From: Nocardioides sp.
Lineage (GTDB): Bacteria > Actinomycetota > Actinomycetes > Propionibacteriales > Nocardioidaceae
Reading direction: 5' to 3'
Assembly: GCF_030149505.1 (NCBI RefSeq)
Contig: NZ_JASBRN010000053.1
Coordinates: 1-64,000, forward strand
DNA: 64,000 nt
Shown piece by piece: positions 31,392 to 39,477 of this stretch (position 1 is the stretch's first letter; each line of letters begins with the position of its first letter). Below the pieces are notes generated by a model. The model was not told where the DNA came from. It was given only the letters and a program-made list of their open reading frames with translations, and made no database searches. The position numbers and the translations under genes were made by a program.

Positions 31392-32603
31392 TCAAGCCGT
31401 TGCAGGCAGTTCCTTCCGCGCTGGCGGGGCGACCTCGAAGGGTCGGTTTTCACGAAGCAGCGCCCATAGGACGTCGACGCGGCGACGCGCCAGACAGATG
31501 AGTGCTTGGACGTGTTTGTGGCCCTCACTGCGCTTCTTCAGGTAGTAGTCGCGGTTGGGTCCCTCGCGCATCATCGCCGATTGCGCGGACAGGTAGAACA
31601 CGCGGCGCAGCTTGCGGGAGTAGCGCACCGGGCGGTGCAGGTTCCCGGTCCGTCGACCCGAGTCCTTCGGGACCGGTACCAAGCCAGCGGCCGACGCGAG
31701 CCGGCCGGCGTTGGCATAGCCGTTGAGGTCACCGGCTGCGGCGATGAGCTCGGCTCCCAAGATCGGACCCATGCCGGGCAGGGACTCGATGATCGCGGCC
31801 TGAGGATGGGCGCGGAAGGTGGTCGTCACGCGTTGATCGAGGTCCTTGATCCGGTCGTCGATCGCCAGCAGCTGAGCGGCCAGATCTGCCACGATGGTGG
31901 CGGCCACGTCCTGCCCCGGAACGACCGTGTGCTGGGCCCCGGCCGCATCCAGCGCAGCAGCCGCGACCTGGTCGGCGCTGCGGACCTTCCGCTTGACCAG
32001 CCAGCCCTGCAGCCGGGACTGGCCGATCCGACGGATCGCGGCCGGGGTCTGGTAGCCGGTCAGCAGGACCAGCGCGCCGCGACTGTGGGCGTAGTCGAAA
32101 GCCCGCTCCAGTGCGGGGAAGTAGCCGCTGAGCACGTCGCGGAGCCGGTTGATCAGCCGGACCCGGTCAGCGACCAGATCGGTGCGGTGGGTGACCAGCA
32201 GCCGCAGCTCGGTCACCAGCGTCGCGGCAACCTCGACCTCGGTCAGATCGCCGCGTTGGCGAACGGTCTCGGCGATGACGTAGGCGTCACGGGCATCGGT
32301 CTTGGCCTCACCGCGGTAGGTGTCGGCCATCTTGTTCGCGACCCGGCCGGGTACGTACTTGACCGTCTCGTCATGCGCCGCGAGCAGCGCCAGCAGCAGC
32401 CCGGACATCGTGCCGGTCACGTCCACTGCCCAGGTCACCTGCTCGGCGCGAGAACAGACCTCGCCGATCGCCTCCAGAATCGTGGTCTCATCGTTGATGA
32501 CCTTGTTTGACCACAGGGTCGTCCCATCCTCGGCGATCAGGCACACCCAGTGGTGACCCTTGCCGACGTCGACTCCTGCCCAGCCTTGCGGGACTGGCTT
32601 CAT
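31392..32603 (-). CDS. IS110-family transposase (DEDD recombinase)
   Basis: The 403-residue product has the two IS110 domains. The N-terminal RuvC-like DEDD domain starts MKPVPQGWAGVDVGKGHHW, with the first Asp at residue 12 and further acidic residues in GEAKTDARDAY. The C-terminal Tnp domain holds LPGMGPILGAELIAAAGD and ASAAGLVPVPKDSGRRTG, with the serine region needed for strand exchange. The ATG at 32603 is chosen because GGGGAG stands 8 nt upstream; an ATG two codons earlier is too close to it. The gene appears intact, with no frameshift, so the element may be active. Confidence 0.93.
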   Translation of the reverse strand: MKPVPQGWAGVDVGKGHHWVCLIAEDGTTLWSNKVINDETTILEAIGEVCSRAEQVTWAVDVTGTMSGLLLALLAAHDETVKYVPGRVANKMADTYRGEAKTDARDAYVIAETVRQRGDLTEVEVAATLVTELRLLVTHRTDLVADRVRLINRLRDVLSGYFPALERAFDYAHSRGALVLLTGYQTPAAIRRIGQSRLQGWLVKRKVRSADQVAAAALDAAGAQHTVVPGQDVAATIVADLAAQLLAIDDRIKDLDQRVTTTFRAHPQAAIIESLPGMGPILGAELIAAAGDLNGYANAGRLASAAGLVPVPKDSGRRTGNLHRPVRYSRKLRRVFYLSAQSAMMREGPNRDYYLKKRSEGHKHVQALICLARRRVDVLWALLRENRPFEVAPPARKELPATA

Positions 32604-32809
32604 TCCCATCGCTCCCCTCGAACCGTTCGACTCCATCGTCGGCCCGAAGAGCTCCTCGCTGGCGGATCCGTAAACAGCGACCAGAACGCGCATCTCAATC
32701 AGCAGCCAAGGCGCCCCAGGAGAAGCCGGGCGGCCAATCCACCGGAGCCACCAGCAAGGCGATCAAGGCTCAGCCACACCCGACCCTCCCGGGCCAGCCA
32801 AGAACTTAC
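32604..32809 (-). ncRNA. Candidate bridge RNA region of the IS110 element
   Basis: IS110 elements encode a guide (bridge) RNA in the noncoding end before the transposase. This 206-nt stretch has the right position and length. A 9-bp inverted repeat, GATCCGTAA (32655-32663) with TTACGGATC (32806-32814), brackets most of it. The internal loops that would pair with target and donor were not resolved by eye. Confidence 0.35.
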
Positions 32810-32823
32810 GGATCTGGGCTGAG
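32810..32823 (+). repeat. Right arm of inverted repeat flanking the IS element
   Basis: GGATCTGGGCTGAG is the partner of 31221-31234 (13 of 14 positions). It lies between the IS and the stop of the DUF4229 gene. Confidence 0.6.
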
Positions 32824-32855
32824 CCGGGGCGGAGCGGCCTGTCGGGGCTTCCGGG

Positions 32856-33128
32856 TCAGGCGCCCTCCTCCTCGCGGTCCTCCTTCGCGCGCATCTCCTC
32901 GAAGCGGCTCGTGGCCGCGCGCGCCCGGGCGTCCACCCGCTGGGCGAGCGCCTCGCGGGGGCCGTTGAGCAGGAAGTAGGAGCCGACGCCGCTGACGACC
33001 AGGGCGATCACGAAGGCCCACAGCAGGTTGGCCTCGCCGGCCAGGGGCACCCAGATCCCGAGGACGATGCCGAGGGCGGCGACGAAGAGCAGGATGCGCA
33101 GACCGGTGTAGACGACGAACTCCTTCAC
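32856..33128 (-). CDS. DUF4229-type small membrane protein
   Basis: The 90-residue product has two membrane helices (YTGLRILLFVAALGIVLGIW and LLWAFVIALVVSGVGSYFLL). The charged cytoplasmic tail EEMRAKEDREEEGA follows the positively charged PREALAQRVDARARAA, the pattern of DUF4229. The function is unknown; homologues are often close to men and ccs genes in actinobacteria. The GTG at 33128 is leaderless, and a longer frame upstream is not supported. Confidence 0.8.
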   Translation of the reverse strand: MKEFVVYTGLRILLFVAALGIVLGIWVPLAGEANLLWAFVIALVVSGVGSYFLLNGPREALAQRVDARARAATSRFEEMRAKEDREEEGA

Positions 33129-33135
33129 GGGCTCC

Positions 33136-33141
33136 AGGGTA
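33136..33141 (-). promoter_or_regulatory. -10 element TACCCT, leaderless DUF4229 gene
   Basis: On the minus strand TACCCT is followed by 7 nt and the GTG. Confidence 0.5.
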
Positions 33142-33244
33142 GTCGAGCCCCGGCGGTCGCCCCCACGCGTGCGCACGCGGTGGGCCGGTCCGGGCGGCGG
33201 CTACGGTGCCGCCACGACCGCGGTGGCCCTCACCGGGCGCGACC

Positions 33245-33250
33245 TACAGT
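33245..33250 (+). promoter_or_regulatory. -10 element TACAGT, leaderless small gene
   Basis: TACAGT is followed by GGAGGC and the GTG. The GGAGG there is too close to the start to act as a Shine-Dalgarno. Confidence 0.5.
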
Positions 33251-33256
33251 GGAGGC

Positions 33257-33493
33257 GTGCTCAAGATCCTGCTCGTGGTCGCGCTGGTCGCGGTGGCGGT
33301 CTACCTCGTCGTACGGGCCTCCCAGGGCGGCGCGTCGGCTCTGGGCAGGTCCGTCGGCAAGCGTGGCCCGAAGCGGCCGCCCAAGCCGCCGCGGCCGCGG
33401 ATGATCGCACCCGACGACGACGAGGATTTCCTGCGCGACCTCGACCGGCGCAAACCGCACGGCGGGGAGGAGGACGGTCCCGCAGGCTCCTAG
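33257..33493 (+). CDS. Small single-helix membrane protein
   Basis: The 78-residue product has one N-terminal membrane helix (VLKILLVVALVAVAVYLVV). A basic proline-rich stretch (KRGPKRPPKPPRPR) follows, then an acidic tail (APDDDEDFLRDLDRR) with a basic end. This anchor, basic patch, acidic patch layout suggests a membrane-tethered interaction protein, but no family is recognised. The GTG at 33257 is set by the -10 hexamer 6 nt upstream. It is convergent with the histidine kinase gene. Confidence 0.68.
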   Translation: MLKILLVVALVAVAVYLVVRASQGGASALGRSVGKRGPKRPPKPPRPRMIAPDDDEDFLRDLDRRKPHGGEEDGPAGS

Positions 33494-33597
33494 CCCGCGG
33501 CCTCGCCCACCACTCCCCCTGCGCCTGCGCCCGTGCTCCCGGCCGACCTCCCGGAAGGCGCGTCACCCGGTACGCCCGGCCGTGCGGACGTCCTCGG

Positions 33598-34626
33598 TCA
33601 CACCGCCGCGGGGAGACGGACCCTGAAGCTGCTCCCGACCCCGTCGGGACCGTCTCCGACGCTGATCTCGCCGCCGTGGCGCTGCACGATGGTGCGGCAG
33701 ATAGACAGACCCATCCCGGTGCCGCCGAGCCCGGTGCCGGGCACCCGCTCGAAGCGCTGGAAGACCTGCTCGCGCATGCCGGCCGGGATGCCGATGCCGT
33801 TGTCGGTGACGGTCACGTCGACGACGCCGCCGACCTGGGTCCCGCGCACGACGACGTGCGGATCCACACCGGCAGGCACGAACTTCACCGCGTTCCCGAC
33901 CAGGTTGTCCACGAGGTGCTGCAGCATCGGCGCGTCCCCGCTCACCTTCGGCAGCTCGTGCACCTCCACCCAGCGGCGTACGTCGCGGGCCTCGGCGACC
34001 TCCTCCACGACCGACGCCAGGTCGACCGGTGCCCGCTGCAGCTCCCGGTCGCGGGAGGTGGCGTGCAGCAGGAGGTTGGCCACCATCCGGTCCAGCCGCT
34101 GCGCACCGTGGTGCAGGCGCGCCAGCAGGGCGGCCACCTCCACGGGGTCGGCGGGTGGGGTGGACAGCAGTGCGTCGAGTGCGGTCTCCGACCAACCGAC
34201 CATCGCCGAGATCGGACCCCGCACGTCGTGCGCGACCACCCCCGCGAAGGCCGACAGCGCGTCGACCTGCTCACGCTCGTCGGTCACATCGCGCAGCACC
34301 AGCACGGTGCAGCCCGCCTCCGCACCGCCATCCTGCCCCTGTCCCCTGCCGGCTGTCGGACCGACGGCCAACCGACTGGCGGTGACCGACAGCGTCCGAG
34401 GTCCCTGCGCGGTCACGACCGGGAGGTCGACAGGTCCCCGCTCGCCGGCGGCGGCCGCCCGCCAGACCTCGGCGAGCAGCGGCGGGACGGGGGTGGAGGC
34501 CGCGACACCCAGCTCCTCGCGGGCGACCCGGTTGGCCTCCAGGACCAGCCCGGACGCCGAGACGACGACGAGCCCGTCGCTCAGGGCGTCGACGGGGCTG
34601 GTCGGGTCGGGTTCGCGGGGCGGCAT
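33598..34626 (-). CDS. Soluble PAS-domain sensor histidine kinase
   Basis: The 342-residue protein has no membrane helices. A PAS-like domain spans about residues 10-115 (DGLVVVSASGLVLEANRVA). A dimerisation/phosphoacceptor domain follows, with His133 in VVAHDVRGPIS. The ATPase domain has the N box HLVDNLVGNAVKF, G1 VTDNGIGIP and G2 GTGMGLSICRTI. The His is followed by Asp-Val-Arg-Gly-Pro, close to the HDL(R/K)xP of HisKA kinases. GAGGAGG precedes the ATG. No response regulator gene lies nearby, so it is an orphan kinase, or acts in a phosphorelay elsewhere. Confidence 0.9.
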   Translation of the reverse strand: MPPREPDPTSPVDALSDGLVVVSASGLVLEANRVAREELGVAASTPVPPLLAEVWRAAAAGERGPVDLPVVTAQGPRTLSVTASRLAVGPTAGRGQGQDGGAEAGCTVLVLRDVTDEREQVDALSAFAGVVAHDVRGPISAMVGWSETALDALLSTPPADPVEVAALLARLHHGAQRLDRMVANLLLHATSRDRELQRAPVDLASVVEEVAEARDVRRWVEVHELPKVSGDAPMLQHLVDNLVGNAVKFVPAGVDPHVVVRGTQVGGVVDVTVTDNGIGIPAGMREQVFQRFERVPGTGLGGTGMGLSICRTIVQRHGGEISVGDGPDGVGSSFRVRLPAAV

Positions 34627-34731
34627 GGTCCTCCTCGCCCTCCCCGTTCGGCCGGCCCGGGCCCGGCTGTAGGAGTCGCAGCCCCTGGTCTGGTCACACC
34701 CGGCGCCCCGCCACGCCCTCACGGACGCCAA

Positions 34732-34757
34732 CGGCCGGCCACCGAGGTGGCCGGCCG
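34732..34757 (-). terminator. Hairpin terminator after ccsB
   Basis: A perfect 12-bp GC-only-plus stem (CGGCCGGCCACC against GGTGGCCGGCCG) with a 2-base GA apex lies 37 bp beyond the ccsB stop and ends the hemL-ccs operon. With such a tight apex the top pairs probably open. Confidence 0.7.
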
Positions 34758-34794
34758 CTGGTCGGGAGGAGCGCTGCTGGGAGCCCAGCCCGGG

Positions 34795-35757
34795 TCAGTC
34801 GACGACGGGGACCTCCGCCGGCGCGATCACCGCTGCGTCGGCGTAGGAGTGCATCGAGGAGGTGGAGAAGTAGTTGATGCCGATGAAGTTGAACCACAGG
34901 GTCGCCATCCCGACGAGGGCGAGGATCGCGGCGTTGCGGCCCTTCCAGCCGGCGGTGGCGCGGGCGTGGAGGTAGGCGGCGTACACGACCCAGGTGATGA
35001 AGGCCCAGACCTCCTTGGGGTCCCACGACCAGTAGGACGCCCACGCCTCGTGCGCCCAGATCGGCCCGGTGATGAGCACGGCGAAGGTCCACACGGGGAA
35101 GGCGAAGGCGTGCATCCGGTAGGACACCCGGTCCAGCACGGCCGTGGAGGGCACGCGGGCGAGGTAGCCCGTCGTGGTGGCCGTCCCGCGACGCTCGGCG
35201 CGGTCCTTGAGCAGGAACAGCGACGAGGCGATGCCGCCGAGGGTGAAGGCACCGGTGGCGATGATCGCGGAGACGACGTGGATCACGAGCCAGTAGGAGT
35301 TCAGCGCCTCGCGCAGGGGGCCGACGGGCTGGTAGAGCCAGATGACGGCGACCATCAGCAGCGCCAGGACCACGCCGACCACGATGGGGGCCATCCACGC
35401 CAGACCGAAGCGCTTGCGCGTGGCGAGGTAGAGCGCCGCGACGACGAAGGTGCCCGAGATCGTGAACTCGTACATGTTGCCCCAGGGCACGCGGGCCGGC
35501 TCGGCAGCCATGCCCCGGGCGACCAGCGCGACCAGGTGGACCGCGGCGGCGAGCACCGTGAGCAGCAGACCGAGGCGAGCCGACATCGCGACCCGCTCCG
35601 TGGTGCGCTCGTCGGGGGTCGCGGAGGGCGGCGGGTCGAGCGGCGCCCCGGCGCCCACGGCGACCGGCTCGCGCGCTTCGGCTGTGGCCTCCACGGGCAC
35701 CTTGCGCAGCAGCGACCACTCGGCGAGGTGGGCGAGCAGTGCGAGGAAGTAGACCAC
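34795..35757 (-). CDS. ccsB: Cytochrome c biogenesis protein CcsB/CcsA (N terminus disrupted)
   Basis: This is the heme-handling partner of ResB in system II cytochrome c maturation. The visible 320 residues hold the tryptophan-rich heme motif in WASYWSWDPKEVWAFITW and conserved histidines in VIHVVSA, YRMHAFAFP and YLHARA. The natural start should be the ATG at 35811, which overlaps the resB stop as ATGA, but codon 6 of that frame is TAG. The first usable start after it is the GTG at 35757 (VVYFLALLAHLAEW), which has no Shine-Dalgarno and starts inside the first helix. The gene may be a recent nonsense mutant, a sequencing error, or translated by an unusual route. Codon use after the TAG looks normal. 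Confidence 0.85.
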   Translation of the reverse strand: MVYFLALLAHLAEWSLLRKVPVEATAEAREPVAVGAGAPLDPPPSATPDERTTERVAMSARLGLLLTVLAAAVHLVALVARGMAAEPARVPWGNMYEFTISGTFVVAALYLATRKRFGLAWMAPIVVGVVLALLMVAVIWLYQPVGPLREALNSYWLVIHVVSAIIATGAFTLGGIASSLFLLKDRAERRGTATTTGYLARVPSTAVLDRVSYRMHAFAFPVWTFAVLITGPIWAHEAWASYWSWDPKEVWAFITWVVYAAYLHARATAGWKGRNAAILALVGMATLWFNFIGINYFSTSSMHSYADAAVIAPAEVPVVD

Positions 35758-35811
35758 GCCGGCAGCGGCGATGGCCTGGTTGGAGAGCGCCTCCTAGGCG
35801 GTCTGCGTCAT
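35758..35811 (-). other. Original 5' end of ccsB with in-frame TAG
   Basis: Reading from the ATG at 35811 gives MTQTA, then TAG (35794-35796), then EALSNQAIAAAG running straight into the ccsB frame. The part after the stop matches the usual CcsB N terminus. A single G-to-T change from GAG would explain the stop. Confidence 0.8.
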
Positions 35812-37421
35812 CGGTCCTCCTGTGTGGGGTGGAGCGCCTCCACGATAGCCAGGCGCAGGTCGTCGACCACGGCGGCGGTGTCGCCACCACCCGAGCGGTC
35901 CAGGGCGGCGAGGTCGACGCGCGTGCCGCCGTCCTCGCCGTCGGGCGCGGCTGCGACGCGCAGCCACACGCGTCGGGGCCGGATGAACAGGGAGCCGCAC
36001 AGACCCACCAGGGCCAGCACGACACCGCCCAGGGCGATGCCCTTGCCGGGCGTCTGGCTGACCTGGACCCGGACCCACGGGGTGACGGACTCGAACGTGA
36101 CCGAGCCCAGCCCGTCGGGCAGCTCGACGGTGTCGCCGACGGCGAGGTCCAGCCGCAGCGGGCGGCCGTCCTCGCGCTCGAGCTGGGTCGCGTCCTCCTT
36201 GTCGAGGATGTAGACCGACTGGGACTCACCGTCCTCCAGGCCGAGGTCGCCGGTGTAGACGTTGACCGAGACGACCGGGTTCTGGTCGTCGCCCATGACG
36301 TTGAAGGGTTCGCCGTCGAGGCTGGCGAAGAAGGGGTAGAAGAACCCCTCCAGCCCGATCGCCTGCGGCTCGGCGGCCAGTGCCTTGACGACGCCGAAGG
36401 AGAAGAAGCTGGCGTCCTGGGGCAGGAAGACCGTCGGACCGGAGTAGGCGACCTCGCCGTCGCCGCCGCGCACCGTGATGACCGGCGCGTAGCCGTGGCC
36501 GACGAGGAAGACCTCGCTGTCGCCGATCCGCAGCGGGTGGTTGACCCGCAGGTCGTAGGTGCGGTACTGCTCGCCGGGGGCGGTGCGGTACGTCAGACCG
36601 GCCTCGAAGCCCTGCGCCTGCCCCTGGCCCGGCCCCTCGGTGAGCCACTCGACGTCGAAGCGGTCGACGTCGAAGGAGAAGGGCTCCATCTCGTCGGCGG
36701 TGAACAGCGATCCGGGGACGAAGTCGTCGTACTGGGTGAGGTTGTTGGAGAAGCCCTGGCCCTCCAGCAGGATCACGCCACCCTTGTAGCCGAGCAGCCC
36801 GCCCATGGCGAAGCCCACCAGCACCACGATCACCGAGAGGTGGAAGAGCAGGTTGCCGGCCTCGCGGAGGTAGCCGCGCTCGGCGGAGACCGTCAGCTCC
36901 TCGCCGTCCTGTGCGGGGCGCAGGCGGTAGCGGCGACGGCGCAGCTCGGCGCGGGCGGTCTCGAGCACCTGCTCCGGCGTCGCCGCGACGACGTACGACG
37001 TGTGGTCGGGCAGCCGGTCGAGGTGGCGGGGCGCCCGGGGCGGGACCGCGCGGGCCGCGCGCCAGTAGTGCTTGGTGCGCGGCAGGATGCAGCCGACCAG
37101 GCTGACCATGAGCAGGACGTAGACGGCCGCGAACCACGCCGAGCCGTAGACGTCGAAGAGCCCGAGCCGCTCGTAGATCGGCGTGAGGGTCTCGTGCTGC
37201 TCCTTCCACTGCCGCGCGCCGAAGGAGTCGACGCTCTCCTGCGGGATGATCGAGCCGGGCACCGCGGCGAGCGCGAGGAGCAGCAGCAGCACGAGGGCCG
37301 TGCGCATCGAGGTCAGCTGGCGCCAGACGTAGCGGCCCAGCTCACGGGCATCGAGCTCGCCGGCGCGGCGGGACCCGGGGTCGGGGGCCGCGGCGGGGCG
37401 TTGCTGCTGGTCGGTGCTCAC
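35808..37421 (-). CDS. resB: Cytochrome c biogenesis protein ResB
   Basis: ResB (Ccs1) works with CcsB to present heme to apocytochrome c outside the membrane. The product is 537 residues, with membrane helices near residues 40 and 90 and after 150, a large extracytoplasmic domain, and a C-terminal helix. RTALVLLLLLALAAVPGSIIPQ is the typical first helix. YLREAGNLLFHLSVIVVLVG carries the conserved histidine. The GTG overlaps the ccdA stop (GTGA). Confidence 0.93.
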   Translation of the reverse strand: MSTDQQQRPAAAPDPGSRRAGELDARELGRYVWRQLTSMRTALVLLLLLALAAVPGSIIPQESVDSFGARQWKEQHETLTPIYERLGLFDVYGSAWFAAVYVLLMVSLVGCILPRTKHYWRAARAVPPRAPRHLDRLPDHTSYVVAATPEQVLETARAELRRRRYRLRPAQDGEELTVSAERGYLREAGNLLFHLSVIVVLVGFAMGGLLGYKGGVILLEGQGFSNNLTQYDDFVPGSLFTADEMEPFSFDVDRFDVEWLTEGPGQGQAQGFEAGLTYRTAPGEQYRTYDLRVNHPLRIGDSEVFLVGHGYAPVITVRGGDGEVAYSGPTVFLPQDASFFSFGVVKALAAEPQAIGLEGFFYPFFASLDGEPFNVMGDDQNPVVSVNVYTGDLGLEDGESQSVYILDKEDATQLEREDGRPLRLDLAVGDTVELPDGLGSVTFESVTPWVRVQVSQTPGKGIALGGVVLALVGLCGSLFIRPRRVWLRVAAAPDGEDGGTRVDLAALDRSGGGDTAAVVDDLRLAIVEALHPTQEDR

Positions 37422-38185
37422 ACGGCCACCTCGAAGTCGCTGACGAGCTGGATCTGGATCCAGGTCACGGCCTGGTCCCACAGCCCCGTCACGAGCAGCA
37501 CGCCGACCAGGACGAGCATGCCGCCCCCGGTGCGGGTCACCCACTGCTGGTGCCGGCGCACGAAGGCCACGGCGGTGAGGGCGCGGCGCCAGGCGAACCC
37601 CGCGAGCACGAACGGCACGCCGAGGCCCAGGGAGTAGAACGCGAGCAGCAGCGCGGCGCGACCGGCCGTGCCCTCGTCGTACCCCAGTCCGAGGATGACG
37701 CCCAGGGTCGGGCCGATGCAGGGGGTCCAGCCGAGGCCGAAGAGGAACCCGAGCACCGGGGCGGCGGCCAGGCCGACGGCCGGCACCTTGTGGATGCGCA
37801 GGTCGCGCTGGAGCCACGGGAGGGCCTTGGCGAAGACGCCGATGAAGGCCAGGCCGAGCACGATCGAGAAGATCCCGAGCCCGACGTCGAGGGCCTGCTT
37901 GTTGACCAGCAGCCAGGTGCGCATGCCGCCGACGGCCGCACCCAGGATGACGAAGACGACGGTGAACCCGAGCACGAAGAGCACCGATCCGGCGACCATC
38001 CGGCCGCGGCGCACCTCGCCGGAGGCGAGGTCGGCGCCCGACAGGCCCGTGGCGTAGGAGAGGTAGCCCGGCAGCAGCGGCAGCACGCACGGGGAGAAGA
38101 AGGAGACCAGCCCGGCGAGCACGGCCACCGGTACGGCCAGCACCAGCGACCCGGACAGGGTCGTGGCCTCGAGCCACTCACCCAT
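37418..38185 (-). CDS. ccdA: Cytochrome c biogenesis thiol-disulfide transporter CcdA
   Basis: CcdA moves reducing equivalents across the membrane to keep TlpA/ResA and apocytochrome thiols reduced. The 255-residue product has six helices with the two redox cysteines in SFFSPCVLPLLPGYLSYATG (helix 1) and GLGWTPCIGPTLG (helix 4). The ATG at 38185 overlaps the end of the tlpA gene by 8 bp, and GGAG stands just upstream. Confidence 0.93.
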   Translation of the reverse strand: MGEWLEATTLSGSLVLAVPVAVLAGLVSFFSPCVLPLLPGYLSYATGLSGADLASGEVRRGRMVAGSVLFVLGFTVVFVILGAAVGGMRTWLLVNKQALDVGLGIFSIVLGLAFIGVFAKALPWLQRDLRIHKVPAVGLAAAPVLGFLFGLGWTPCIGPTLGVILGLGYDEGTAGRAALLLAFYSLGLGVPFVLAGFAWRRALTAVAFVRRHQQWVTRTGGGMLVLVGVLLVTGLWDQAVTWIQIQLVSDFEVAV

Positions 38186-38806
38186 CGGTGCTCCCGGAGG
38201 CGTCCTCGGAGGTGGCCGTGGCGGGCGGCGGCGCCGGTGGGCCACCGGCGTCCTCGACCAGGTCGGTGAGGGTGGTGCGGCTCGGGATCTCGCCGTTGAT
38301 CAGCGAGACCACGACACCGTCCTCGTCCAGGACCAGGGTGGTCGGGGTCGCGCGTGGCGCCGTGCGGCCGGTGAAGGCCAGCAGGGCGTTGCCGTTGGGG
38401 TCGTAGATCGAGGGGTAGTCGACGTCGCGGTCGATCTCGAACGCGTGGGCGTTGGCGGCGCTGGTGTCCTGGATGTTGATGCCGAGGAAGTCCACGTCGC
38501 CGTCGTAGGCGTCGTAGAGCTCGGTGAGCATCGGCATCTCCTTGATGCACGGCCCGCAGCCGCTCCACCAGACGTTCACCACGGTGACCGTCCCGGGCGT
38601 GAAGGTGTACTCCTCGCCCGTGGTCGTCTCGCCGCCGAGCTCGACCGGCGGCTGGCGGTCCTCGGCGTCGAACTCGACGACGCCGCCGTTGCCGGGGACG
38701 TAGTCGAGCTCGCCGGTGCCGACGAGGTCGGAGCAGCCGGCCAGCAGCAGCGAGGCAGGGAGCAGGACGGCGGCGAGCAGGGTCCGGGGGGTGCGGCGCG
38801 TGTCAG
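38178..38806 (-). CDS. TlpA/ResA-like thioredoxin lipoprotein (5' end unresolved)
   Basis: This is the extracytoplasmic thiol-disulfide reductase of the ccs operon. Reading back from the catalytic WWSGCGPCIKEMP, the same frame gives a signal peptide and lipobox (LLPASLLLAGCS) that anchor it as a lipoprotein. No ATG, GTG or TTG occurs in this frame before the upstream stop. A CTG at 38806 overlaps the preceding stop as CTGA and has GAGGAG 8 nt upstream, but it is in another frame; one extra C in the six-C run (38786-38791) would join them. A frameshift, assembly error or non-standard start is therefore likely. The thioredoxin domain itself is intact. Confidence 0.7.
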
Positions 38807-39477
38807 GGACGGCGCTCCTCGGGGGCGCCGCCGGCGGAGAACGGGGCGCCCTTGTCGCCGACGGGGATCAGGTCGCCGGCGGGCTCGGAGTAGGTCAGCG
38901 AGGTGATCCTGTCCCCGCGGAAGTGGATCGAGGTCAGCGAGCAGAGCGTGCACTGGCGCTTGCGCGGGTCGTGGAGGAAGGGGCGGCCCTCGAGCGAGAG
39001 CCGGGTGATCCAGATGGGCAGCTGGTGGGACACGACGACGGCCTCGTGGCCCTCGGCCGCGGCGCGGGCGTCCTGCAGCGCCTCGGTCATCCGGGCCACG
39101 ACCTGCTTGTAGGGCTCGCCCCACGAGGGCCGGAAGGGGTTCCAGAGGTGCCGCCAGGCGCTGGGCTTCTTCAGCGCGCTCTTCCCGGCCCCGAAGGTCT
39201 CGCCCTCGAAGACGTTGGTCGACTCGATGACCCGGGGGTCGGCGTGCACCTCGAGCCCGCGCACGGCCGCCAGCGGCGCGATGGTCTCGCGCGTGCGGTC
39301 GAGCGGGGAGGTGACCAGGTGGACGATGTCGCGGTCGGCGACGGTGTCGGCGACCCGCTCGGCCATCCGGCGGCCGAGGTCGGAGAGGTGGAACCCGTCG
39401 CGCCGGCCGTAGAGGATGCCGTCGGGGTTGTGGACCTCACCGTGGCGCAGCAGGTGGACGATCGTCTCGCTGGTCAC
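38803..39477 (-). CDS. Histidine phosphatase family protein (phosphoglycerate-mutase-like)
   Basis: The 224-residue product has the [12 protein letters not shown] motif near residue 9, with the phospho-accepting histidine. [11 protein letters not shown] follows, then [13 protein letters not shown] with the second catalytic histidine. The same position between hemL and the tlpA/ccdA/resB genes holds a phosphoglycerate-mutase-like gene (Rv0525) in mycobacteria. The substrate is unknown. The GTG overlaps the hemL stop. Confidence 0.88.
   Translation of the reverse strand: MTSETIVHLLRHGEVHNPDGILYGRRDGFHLSDLGRRMAERVADTVADRDIVHLVTSPLDRTRETIAPLAAVRGLEVHADPRVIESTNVFEGETFGAGKSALKKPSAWRHLWNPFRPSWGEPYKQVVARMTEALQDARAAAEGHEAVVVSHQLPIWITRLSLEGRPFLHDPRKRQCTLCSLTSIHFRGDRITSLTYSEPAGDLIPVGDKGAPFSAGGAPEERRP

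Larger units (their letters stand above)
31235..32809 (-). mobile_element. IS110-family insertion sequence (ends approximate)
   Basis: The element is about 1.6 kb with one transposase gene, 157 bp of noncoding DNA after it and about 206 bp before it, which fits IS110 sizes. The boundaries are inferred from the point where an inverted repeat shared by the two chromosomal flanks stops. It separates menA from the convergent DUF4229 gene. IS110 elements make no target duplication, and none is seen. Confidence 0.65.

Noticed and set aside
38178..38582. TlpA gene starting at the GTG at 38582
   Set aside because: That start would give MVNVWWSGCGPC and remove the signal peptide and lipobox that are plainly encoded upstream in the same frame.
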